A stretch of DNA of 64,000 bases from Acidisphaera sp. S103 (GTDB lineage Bacteria; Pseudomonadota; Alphaproteobacteria; Acetobacterales; Acetobacteraceae): NCBI RefSeq assembly GCF_009765975.1, contig NZ_LMUJ01000032.1, forward strand, positions 42,751-106,750. Reading direction: 5' to 3'. This document shows positions 40,939 to 48,389 of the stretch, in pieces. A program made the translations under genes and the position numbers. The notes beneath the pieces are model-generated. The model was not told the origin of the DNA. It ran no database searches and saw nothing but the letters and a program-made list of their open reading frames with translations. Each line of letters opens with the position of its first letter. Position 1 is the first letter of the stretch.

Positions 40939-40952
40939 CTCAGGAGAACGAA

Positions 40953-41279
40953 ATGGCCGATGTTTCCGACAACGCCCCGCACGAGCCTTCCCCCGTTGAC
41001 GTGGCGATCGCCGAGCAGGTGGTGAACACGAAGGTCAATTGGGACGACAGCAAAATGGTCACCACGTTCGCCAATGTGGTGAACGTTCTGGTGACGCGTG
41101 AGGAACTGACTTTGCTGTTCGGCATGAACCAGACCTGGAACGCGTCCCAGGCCAAGGAACTGACGGTGCAGTTGAGCAACCGCATCGTGCTGACCCCCTA
41201 CGCCGCGAAGCGACTGCTGACCCTGCTGACGGCTCGGATGCGGGACTATGAGTCTCGCATCGGGCCGATAACGCTGTAG
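40953..41279 (+). CDS. DUF3467-like small protein
   Basis: This 108-residue protein has the C-terminal pattern typical of DUF3467: a short conserved stretch ending NRIVLTPYAAKRLLTLLTAR, followed by YESRIGPI. It has no signal peptide or membrane segment, so it should be cytoplasmic. I prefer the ATG at 40953, which has an AGGAG site 6 bases upstream, over the ATG at 40935 that overlaps the giant gene's stop. It sits between the giant gene and the first adaptor gene, with 14 and 19 bp gaps. The function of DUF3467 is unknown; its place suggests a chaperone, adaptor or regulator of the export of the giant protein (inference). Confidence 0.8.
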   Translation: MADVSDNAPHEPSPVDVAIAEQVVNTKVNWDDSKMVTTFANVVNVLVTREELTLLFGMNQTWNASQAKELTVQLSNRIVLTPYAAKRLLTLLTARMRDYESRIGPITL

Positions 41280-41298
41280 CACGCCGGAACCGTCCGCG

Positions 41299-43158
41299 AT
41301 GGAGCGCGAAAACCAGACAGAACCCGAGGCTGGGACCGTCACGCCGCTCGATCAGGCGCTGTGGAGCGTCCTGGCCGCCGAATCGGCGCCCGCGCCGTTC
41401 ACCCGGGCCTGGCTGGCGCTGTTGTGCCGGATGCTGCCGGGGGCCGCGCGCGCGGTGCTGGTGCTGCGTCAGGATGGTGCGCTGGCGCCGATCGCCCGAT
41501 GGCCGGAAGGCGACCCGGGATCAGCGCAACTGTCGCATGTCGCGGAACTGGCGCTGACCGAACGGCGTGGCGTGGTCAGCCGTCCGGGTGGCCGCACACC
41601 CGGGCACACCGCGACCCGTGTATCGCACCTGGCGTTCCCGCTGCTGTTCGGCGGTGAAGACCAGGGCGTCGTGGCGGTGGAATTGGAAGGCGCCGGCGAT
41701 GCGGCTTTGCGTGATGCCATGCGGCAGTTGCAGTGGGGTGCATCATGGATCGAGCTGCGCCAGCTTCGGGTTCAGTCGGTCGATGATGCCGCCAGGTTGC
41801 GACAGGGTTATGCGGCGTTGGAGGTGGCGGCGACCGCGCTGGCGGCCGACCGCTTCGATGCCGCGGCGCGTGCGACCGCGACCGAGATGGCGTTGCGTTT
41901 GCGGGCCTCACGCGTCGCGATCGGGTGGGTGACGCGGCGGTCCATCCGTATCGCCGGCCTGTCGCACGCGGTTGGTTCGGGCAAACGGGCGGATGTCACG
42001 GTCAACCTGGCCGCGGCGATGGATGAAGCGGTGGACCAGGGCGCCTCGCTGCTGTTTCCGCTGCCTGACGGTGAGGCACTGCCAAGCCGAGCGGCGCATG
42101 CCAGGCTGGTCGCGCAAGGTGCCGGTCCGTACGTCCTGACCGTTCCGCTGACCACGCAGGGGCGCATCGCCGGTGCCATCACCGTGGAGCGCGACACGCC
42201 GATCGATCAGGACGCGATCGATCTGACCGAGGCGATCGCCGCGCTGGTTGGCCCGGTGCTTGGGCAACTGCGTCTTGGCGAGCGCTGGCTGACGACGATC
42301 GCCTTCCACATCTTCACGCGCACGGCTCGGCAGTTGCTCGGTCCGGAACATTACGTGTTGAAGTTGGTGACCGGTATCGTTGTCGGCGTGGTCGTGTTCT
42401 TTTCTTTGTTTCACACGGAATATCATGTCAACGCCCAGGCGATGGTGGAGGGCGAAGTGCGGCGGACGATCGCCGCCGGGTTGGATGGCTACATCGGCAG
42501 CGAGCATGTCCGGGCGGGGCAGGTGGTGCATCAGGGCGACGTGCTGGCGACCCTGGATGATTCCGAACTGAACCTGCAACGGTTGCGTTGGATCGCGACC
42601 CGCCAGCAGCACCAGTCGGAACTCGATCGGGCGTTGGCAACCGGCACGCGCGCCGATGTCAACATCGATGGCGCCCAGATCGCCGAGGCGGCGGCCGAGA
42701 TCGCCCTGCTGGACGCGCAACTGGCGCGCACCAAGATCGTTGCGCCGTTCGACGGGCTGATCACCAACGGCGATTTGTCGCAGTCGGTCGGTATGCCGGT
42801 GCAGCGTGCGCAGGTGCTGTTCGAGATCGCGCCGCTGGACAGCTATCGTGTGATCATTCGCGTGCCGGACAGCGAGATCGCGCGGGTGGCGCCAGGGCAT
42901 TTGGGCACACTTGTGCTGTCGGCGCTGCCGGATCGGCATTTCGATCTGCATGTGGTGCGGGTGACTCCGATCGCGGAACAAAGCGACGGCAGCAACACGT
43001 TCCACGTCGAGGCTCGGCTTGACGACGTATCCCCGCAATTGCGGCCGAACATGGAGGGCGTGGCGAAGATCGACGCCGGACGGCATCTGCTGATCTGGGC
43101 CTGGACCCATCACCTGATCGATGCGATCCGGCTGTTCCTGTGGTCGTGGTGGCCATGA
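41299..43158 (+). CDS. Tandem-GAF plus HlyD-type membrane adaptor
   Basis: This 619-residue protein joins a large cytoplasmic part to a periplasmic adaptor. Residues about 15-150 and 173-332 look like two GAF domains, which bind small ligands or mediate dimerisation. A single membrane segment follows (about 353-373, VTGIVVGVVVFFSLF). The periplasmic part has the two halves of a lipoyl-like domain (GLDGYIGSEHVRAGQVV-GDVLATLDD and KIVAPFDGLITNG) around a short coiled coil, then the HlyD beta-barrel. HlyD proteins usually link an inner-membrane pump to an outer-membrane channel; here no ABC exporter is next to it. The GAF part is an unusual addition and could gate export by signal or by partner binding. 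The ATG at 41299 lacks a strong ribosome binding site. Confidence 0.85.
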   Translation: MERENQTEPEAGTVTPLDQALWSVLAAESAPAPFTRAWLALLCRMLPGAARAVLVLRQDGALAPIARWPEGDPGSAQLSHVAELALTERRGVVSRPGGRTPGHTATRVSHLAFPLLFGGEDQGVVAVELEGAGDAALRDAMRQLQWGASWIELRQLRVQSVDDAARLRQGYAALEVAATALAADRFDAAARATATEMALRLRASRVAIGWVTRRSIRIAGLSHAVGSGKRADVTVNLAAAMDEAVDQGASLLFPLPDGEALPSRAAHARLVAQGAGPYVLTVPLTTQGRIAGAITVERDTPIDQDAIDLTEAIAALVGPVLGQLRLGERWLTTIAFHIFTRTARQLLGPEHYVLKLVTGIVVGVVVFFSLFHTEYHVNAQAMVEGEVRRTIAAGLDGYIGSEHVRAGQVVHQGDVLATLDDSELNLQRLRWIATRQQHQSELDRALATGTRADVNIDGAQIAEAAAEIALLDAQLARTKIVAPFDGLITNGDLSQSVGMPVQRAQVLFEIAPLDSYRVIIRVPDSEIARVAPGHLGTLVLSALPDRHFDLHVVRVTPIAEQSDGSNTFHVEARLDDVSPQLRPNMEGVAKIDAGRHLLIWAWTHHLIDAIRLFLWSWWP

Positions 43159-43330
43159 ACAGCGCGGAGCACGCTCTCAACCGACTCCAGCCCATCCGTC
43201 ATGGCCGGGCGTGTCCCGGCCATGACGGTGAGAGGGTACCGGCCGGTTCTCGGATCAGGTCCCGGGACCGCCATGATACAAATGCAAACGACCCGAACCT
43301 GACCGTGACACGGGAGAGCGATCGTCTCCC
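43159..43330. promoter_or_regulatory. Gap with palindromic repeat and start-site hairpin
   Basis: This is the only gap over 100 bp inside the export gene run. It holds a dispersed palindromic repeat (43198-43247). Just before the next ATG, arms 43312-43317 (GGGAGA) and 43325-43330 (TCTCCC) can pair, with the self-complementary CGATCG between them. The likely Shine-Dalgarno sequence is the left arm and the right arm touches the start codon, so the hairpin could limit translation of the M50 fusion. Confidence 0.5.
43198..43247 (+). repeat. Dispersed palindromic repeat, copy 2
   Basis: A perfect 12-bp stem (43198-43209 with 43215-43226) and a 5-base loop, followed by GGTGAGAGGGTACCGGCC. It matches copy 1 at 8645-8694 in reverse orientation, and similarity continues towards a shared GGGACC. 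Confidence 0.8.
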
Positions 43331-45487
43331 ATGAGCACCTCCGGCAAACCGCTCCTCAGCGCCCAATGGTTCCGTGTCGCGGCGGTGCGGCCGCGGTTGC
43401 GCGATCATGTGCGGATCACCCGCCAGCATTTCCGCGGTGATCGCTGGTTCGTACTGGAAGACCTGATCGAAAACAGCGTGCATCGTTATGCGCCGGCGGC
43501 GCAGGCGGCGATCGGGCTGATGGATGGCACGCACACGCTGGACGAAATCTGGACGTCCTTGGCCGGCCTTGGTGAGGAACGGCCGACACAGGACGAAATG
43601 ATCCATTTGTTGGCCCAACTCGATGGGGCCAACCTGCTGGCGACCGAACGGTTGCCGGATTTTTCCGAACTGTCGCAGCGGGCGCACCGCCTGGCGTCGA
43701 ATAAGCTGTGGCGGCGCCTGGCCAACCCGCTTTACCTGCGGATCCCGATTTGTGACCCGGACCGGTTCCTCGATGCGACTGTCGGCCTGGCGCGGCCGCT
43801 GTGGTCGGTGTGGGGCTTTCTGGTCTGGCTTGCGGTTGTCGGCTGGGGTCTGGTGCAGGCCCTGCTGCACTGGACCGAACTGACGCACGATCTCGCCGAC
43901 CGGGTGCTGGCGCGCGACAACCTGCTGATCCTGGCGGTGACGTTCCCCGTGCTGAAGCTGTTGCACGAACTCGGCCACTGCTACGCCGCGAAGATCGGCG
44001 GTGCGTCGGTGCATGAGGCCGGTGTCATGACGTTGGTGGTGATGCCGGTGCCGTATGTCGACGTCAGTCCGGCTAGTGCATTCACCAATAAATGGCGGCG
44101 CGCGCTGGTGGGTGCCGCCGGGATGCTGACGGAGCTGTTCTGCGCCGGGCTCGCCATGATTGTATGGACGAATGTCGAGCCAGGGCTGGCTCGGGCGGCG
44201 GCGTTCAACTGCCTGCTGATCGCCGGTGTGTCGACGCTGCTGTTCAACGGCAATCCACTGCTGCGGTTCGATGCGTATTTCATCCTGTCCGACCTGATCG
44301 AGATTCCCAATCTGGCAACCCGAGCGACCCGGTATTACGGGTATCTGGTTAATCGATACGCGTTCGGTGTGCGGAGTCAGACTTCGCCCGTGCAGGCCCG
44401 CGGCGAGGCGCAGTGGTTCGCGTTCTATGGCGTTGCTTCCTATGTATATCGAATCTGGGTGATGCTTTCGGTCGCGGTCTTCGTGGCGTCGCAGATGCAT
44501 GGGGTTGGCGCGGTGCTGGCGGCCTGGACCGTGCTGTCCGGCATCGTCTATCCGCTGATCAGCGGCATTTGGAAGGTGGCGCAAGGACCGGCACTGCATC
44601 AGCATCGGTTGCGTGCGATCCTGGTGACCGGCGGTGCCGTGGCGTGCGCCGCGCTGCTGCTGTTCGGGGTGGAATTGCCGTACGGGACGGTGACGCAGGG
44701 CGTCGTGTGGGCGCCGGCGGGTGCCGATCTGCGGGCCGGCGCCGAGGGCACGCTGACCGAATTGATCGCGGCACCCGGCGCGATGCTGACGGCGGGAAAT
44801 TCGGTCGCTCGGATGACCGACACTGTGTTGGATGCGCACGTGCAGCTGCTGGCGACGCAGTTGCGAGAAGTCGAATTGCGCTACACTGCGGCGGAAGGGA
44901 CCGATCGGGTGCAGACGCAGATGCTGCGCCAGCAGATCGGCTATTTCCAGTCGCAGTTGGATGAAATGCGGTCGCGCCGGAAGACTCTCGCGGTCATGGC
45001 ACCGGTCGACGGCCGGTTCCTCGTTTCGATGCCGAGCGACCTGGACGGCAAGTTCATGCGGCGCGGCGAATTGATCGGCTACGTGCTGAATGACGATGCC
45101 GCCAGCGTGCGCGTTATCGTGCCGCAATCGGAAATCGAACTGGTGCGAGAGGATACGCGCGGCATCGATATGCGTTTCGCGAGCCGGCCGATGCGGGTCA
45201 TCCATGTCAAGCGGATAAGCCGCGAAGTGCCGACCGCGACGCGGCAGTTACCGAGTGTCGCCCTGGCCAGTGTCGGCGGTGGCTCGATCGCTGTCGATCC
45301 GACAGATGATCAGCACCTGCGGGCGCTGGAAGAGGTGTTCCAGGTGGACGTGAAATTGCCCGATGGCTTGCGGGACCATCGCATCGGGGAGCGGGTTTAT
45401 GTCCGCTTCCAGCACGGCGACCGGACGCTGGCCTGGCGTATTTCCCGCACCGCTCGGCAGTTGTTCTTGCGGCGGTTCGATCTATGA
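43331..45487 (+). CDS. PqqD-like / M50 metalloprotease / HlyD-like fusion membrane protein
   Basis: Three parts can be seen in 718 residues. Residues about 35-100 resemble PqqD-like peptide-binding domains (FVLEDLIENSVHRYAPAA, then LMDGTHTLDEIW). The middle has several membrane segments with an intact zinc-protease motif HELGH (212-216) and the distal NPLLRFD with Asp314, the arrangement of site-2-type M50 proteases. From about 460 a HlyD-like periplasmic part follows, with lipoyl-like halves around GAEGTLTELIAAPGAML and VMAPVDGRFLVSMPSD and a coiled coil between them. PqqD domains elsewhere hold a peptide substrate, and M50 enzymes cut within membranes, so this protein may recognise and process an exported protein during adaptor-assisted transport. 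Its stop overlaps the SecA-like ATG by 4 bp. Confidence 0.85.
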   Translation: MSTSGKPLLSAQWFRVAAVRPRLRDHVRITRQHFRGDRWFVLEDLIENSVHRYAPAAQAAIGLMDGTHTLDEIWTSLAGLGEERPTQDEMIHLLAQLDGANLLATERLPDFSELSQRAHRLASNKLWRRLANPLYLRIPICDPDRFLDATVGLARPLWSVWGFLVWLAVVGWGLVQALLHWTELTHDLADRVLARDNLLILAVTFPVLKLLHELGHCYAAKIGGASVHEAGVMTLVVMPVPYVDVSPASAFTNKWRRALVGAAGMLTELFCAGLAMIVWTNVEPGLARAAAFNCLLIAGVSTLLFNGNPLLRFDAYFILSDLIEIPNLATRATRYYGYLVNRYAFGVRSQTSPVQARGEAQWFAFYGVASYVYRIWVMLSVAVFVASQMHGVGAVLAAWTVLSGIVYPLISGIWKVAQGPALHQHRLRAILVTGGAVACAALLLFGVELPYGTVTQGVVWAPAGADLRAGAEGTLTELIAAPGAMLTAGNSVARMTDTVLDAHVQLLATQLREVELRYTAAEGTDRVQTQMLRQQIGYFQSQLDEMRSRRKTLAVMAPVDGRFLVSMPSDLDGKFMRRGELIGYVLNDDAASVRVIVPQSEIELVREDTRGIDMRFASRPMRVIHVKRISREVPTATRQLPSVALASVGGGSIAVDPTDDQHLRALEEVFQVDVKLPDGLRDHRIGERVYVRFQHGDRTLAWRISRTARQLFLRRFDL

Positions 45488-47496
45488 GCGCCACCACCAT
45501 CCCGCGCCCTTCGGCTCAGGCGACCGCGGCACCGGCGCTGCGACTTGCCCGGGCGGTGCCGTATCCGGAGCGTCACACTCGCCCGCGCGGCGTCGTGGAA
45601 GAGCATCTGCGGGTCGCCGCGGCGCTGCTGCTGCCTGGTCCGCCGCAAATGCTGTGGCGGTTGGCCGCGAGGCGTGTGGCGCGGTTGGCGGCGGGTTATG
45701 CCGCGGAAGCCGCGGGTTCGGTCGAGGCATCGGAAGCCGCCGCGGCTTTGCGTGTCCGGTTGCGGGATGGGATTTCGCCGGACTCGGCAGCGCGGGCGTT
45801 CGCGTTGATTCGTGTTCTTGCCGCGCGTCACCTCGGTATGACGCCTTACGACGTTCAGCTCATGGCCGCGTGGTCGATGTTGCGCGGACACATGACCGAA
45901 CTCGCGACGGGTGAGGGCAAGACGCTGGCTGCCTCGCTGGCCGCCGCCACCGCGGCGCTGGCGGGCCGGATGGTGCATGTGGTGACGGTGAACGATTACC
46001 TGGCTGAACGCGATCATGGGCAGTTGTCGCCGCTATACCGAGCCCTGGGGCTGACGACGGGGCTGATCATCCACGGCCAGACGCCGGCGGAACGGCGGGC
46101 GGCTTATGCGTGCGATATTGTTTACACCAGCAACAAAGAACTGGTGTTCGATTATCTGCGCGACCAGATGCACCGGCGTTCCACACTGACGGCGCTGCAC
46201 GCCCGCGTCGCCCGCCTGGATGGGCGGCGCGGATCGGAGGATGCGCTGGTGATGCGCGGTCTCGACTTCGCCATCGTGGACGAGGCGGACAGCGTGTTGA
46301 TCGATGAGGCCCGCACGCCGCTGATCATCAGCGAGACCGCCAGCGATGCGGTGAGCGACGATGTCTGCGTCGAGGCGCTCGATCTGGTGACGGGGCTGAC
46401 CGAGGGCCTTGACTACACGATCGATCGCAGTGAGCGCCGTATCGACATGACTCCCGGCGGGCGCCGTCGCGTGGAGCTGTTGTCGGAAAGCCTGGGCGAA
46501 CATTGGGGCAGCACGCTGGTTCGGTCCGAACTGGTGGTGAAAGCGCTGACGGCGCGGCTGCTGTTCGAACGCGACGTGCATTATCTGCTGCGCGACGGCA
46601 AGGTGTGCATCATCGACGAATACACCGGCCGCGTGATGGCCGATCGTTTCTGGAACGATGGCCTGCACCAGATGATCGAGGCTAAGGAGGGCTGTGCGCC
46701 CAGCGGTCAGCGCGCCTCGGTGGCTCGTATTACGTATCAGCGGTTCTTTACGCGCTATCAGCATCTTTGCGGGATGAGCGGCACGTTGGCGGAGGTGACG
46801 CGCGAATTGCGGTCCGTCTACGGCGTCGGTGTCATCCGCATCCCGACGCACCATCCCGGCCGCCGGCGGGTGGAAAAAACCCAGATCGTGCCGACCGCCG
46901 AAGCAAAATGGCGCGCCATCGCCGATCATGCGGTCAGGTTCTCCGCGGCGGGCCGGCCGGTGCTGATCGGCACGCGGTCCGTTGCCGCCTCGGAACTGGC
47001 GAGCGGCCTTCTGCGTGGCCACGGTGTCGCTCACAACTTGCTCAACGCCGCGCAGGATGCGGCGGAGGCGGCGATCGTCGCCCGCGCGGGTGAGGCAGGG
47101 TGTGTCACCATCGCGACCAACATGGCCGGACGGGGCACGGATATCCGTCTCGCACCCGGTGTCTCCGACCGCGGCGGCCTCGCGGTGATCCTGAGCGACC
47201 GGCACGACGCGGCTCGGATCGACCGGCAACTCGCCGGACGCGGGGCGCGGCAGGGCGACGCGGGATCGTTCACTCAGGTGCTGTCGCTGGAAGACGCGTT
47301 GATGGATCCGTTACGGTCCAATCCAGCCGCGCGGCTGTTGCTGGCGGCGGCGCGCGGCCATCGCCTTCTCGCCTGCATTTTGTTTTCGATTATGCAACGC
47401 CGAGCCGAACGGCGCCACCGGATCGTCAGGCGTGAACTGATGCGTTTCGAGGCGCGGCTGCAAGGCTCCCTGTCATTTGCTGGAAGGCCCGACTAG
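45484..47496 (+). CDS. Shortened SecA-like translocation ATPase
   Basis: This is a SecA paralogue of 670 residues; housekeeping SecA is about 900. The motor is complete. It has Walker A ATGEGKT (GEGKT 143-147), DEAD (266-269) within DEADSVLIDEARTPLIIS, a preprotein-crosslinking-like insert, CGMSGTLAEV, and TNMAGRGTDIRL. It also has the ATP-site arginine region RIDRQLAGRGARQGD leading into SLEDALM. After that the protein ends within about 70 residues, so most of the helical scaffold and wing and the C-terminal zinc tail are absent. SecA drives unfolded proteins through SecYEG. This form may serve a dedicated substrate or another channel made by the adjacent adaptor proteins. It overlaps the M50-fusion gene by 4 bp and abuts the next HlyD gene. 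Confidence 0.9.
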   Translation: MSATTIPRPSAQATAAPALRLARAVPYPERHTRPRGVVEEHLRVAAALLLPGPPQMLWRLAARRVARLAAGYAAEAAGSVEASEAAAALRVRLRDGISPDSAARAFALIRVLAARHLGMTPYDVQLMAAWSMLRGHMTELATGEGKTLAASLAAATAALAGRMVHVVTVNDYLAERDHGQLSPLYRALGLTTGLIIHGQTPAERRAAYACDIVYTSNKELVFDYLRDQMHRRSTLTALHARVARLDGRRGSEDALVMRGLDFAIVDEADSVLIDEARTPLIISETASDAVSDDVCVEALDLVTGLTEGLDYTIDRSERRIDMTPGGRRRVELLSESLGEHWGSTLVRSELVVKALTARLLFERDVHYLLRDGKVCIIDEYTGRVMADRFWNDGLHQMIEAKEGCAPSGQRASVARITYQRFFTRYQHLCGMSGTLAEVTRELRSVYGVGVIRIPTHHPGRRRVEKTQIVPTAEAKWRAIADHAVRFSAAGRPVLIGTRSVAASELASGLLRGHGVAHNLLNAAQDAAEAAIVARAGEAGCVTIATNMAGRGTDIRLAPGVSDRGGLAVILSDRHDAARIDRQLAGRGARQGDAGSFTQVLSLEDALMDPLRSNPAARLLLAAARGHRLLACILFSIMQRRAERRHRIVRRELMRFEARLQGSLSFAGRPD

Positions 47497-48324
47497 ATGC
47501 GCGGATCGATTATTCCGATACTGTGTCTGTTCATCGCGGCGGTGCCGGCGCGTGCCGAATCCGACGCCGCATCCGGCACCTGCATCATCAAGCCGCATAT
47601 CCAAATTCAACTCGGCAGCGCGGTCAGCGGGATGCTGTCGGAGACGCTGGTCGATCGTGGCGATGACGTAAAGCAGGGCCAGGTCGTCGCTCGGCTTGAA
47701 TCAAGCATCGAACAAGCCAGCCTGGCACTCGACCGCGTAAAAGCCGCGAACGATACCGCGATCAAGGTCGAGCAAGCGGACGAGGAACTCGCGGTCCGGG
47801 AGCTGGAACGGAAGAAGTCGCTGGAGGCCAGCCAGCAAGTCAATCACAACGCGCTCGACGAATTGGCGACAAAGGTCCGCGAGGGCGAACTGCGCATCCA
47901 GCAGGCGCGGACGGATCAGCAGGTGGCGGCCCTGACCGCTGACCGCAGCGAGCGGACCCTGGCCCTGAAACAGATACGCAGCCCGATCGATGGTGTCGTG
48001 ATCGAGCGTAAGCTGTCCGCCGGTGAATATATCTATGAACAGACATCCATCATGACGATCGCCCAGATCGATCCACTCAATGTTGAGTTGGTCCTGCCGA
48101 TGGAGCGCTACGGCGATATCGTGGTCGGATCGACGGCGATCGTGCATCCGGTGGCACCGGTCGGTGGCGCGTACAAGGCAAAGGCCACGGTGATCGATCC
48201 GGTGATCGACGCGGCAAGCGAAACATTTGGCGTCCGGCTGATCCTGCCCAATCCCAATCACAGCATTCCCGCCGGCATCCGCTGTTCGGTCGAATGGCGG
48301 GACACGAAGCAGGTGCTGCGATGA
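47497..48324 (+). CDS. HlyD/RND-type periplasmic adaptor protein
   Basis: This 275-residue protein has a cleavable signal peptide (hydrophobic residues 4-15, likely cut after PARA). It then shows the adaptor pattern: a first lipoyl half (SGMLSETLVDRGDDVKQGQ), a coiled-coil hairpin (about 65-150), a second lipoyl half (IRSPIDGVVIERKLSAGEYI) and a beta-barrel domain. It resembles membrane-fusion proteins of RND or HlyD type but is short and lacks a membrane anchor other than the signal. Its ATG follows the TAG of the SecA-like gene directly, and its TGA overlaps the ATG of a 22-codon ORF. It presumably works in the same envelope-spanning assembly as the two fusion proteins. Confidence 0.88.
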   Translation: MRGSIIPILCLFIAAVPARAESDAASGTCIIKPHIQIQLGSAVSGMLSETLVDRGDDVKQGQVVARLESSIEQASLALDRVKAANDTAIKVEQADEELAVRELERKKSLEASQQVNHNALDELATKVREGELRIQQARTDQQVAALTADRSERTLALKQIRSPIDGVVIERKLSAGEYIYEQTSIMTIAQIDPLNVELVLPMERYGDIVVGSTAIVHPVAPVGGAYKAKATVIDPVIDAASETFGVRLILPNPNHSIPAGIRCSVEWRDTKQVLR

Positions 48325-48389
48325 TGCGGATTTCAGCCGCCATCCGAACGATCTATGCGGCGAAAGCGCCGTGGGGAGCCAGGGTATAA
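48321..48389 (+). CDS. 22-codon small ORF bridging the adaptor and Hint genes
   Basis: The frame starts with ATGATG at 48321, overlapping the adaptor gene's TGA (ATGA). It ends in TAA at 48387-48389, overlapping the ATG of the next gene (TAATG). The encoded peptide starts MMRISAAIRTIY and is basic. Overlap at both ends suggests that its translation couples the two large genes. It is too short to assign a function and may act only as a coupling leader. Confidence 0.4.
   Translation: MMRISAAIRTIYAAKAPWGARV

Noticed and set aside
43140..43334. 64-codon plus-strand ORF over the gap before the M50 fusion gene
   Set aside because: It overlaps the dispersed palindromic repeat and its translation is dominated by that element.
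41299..48324. Classic type I secretion operon
   Set aside because: HlyD-like adaptors are present, but there is no ABC exporter and no TolC-like outer-membrane protein. The ATPase is SecA-like.
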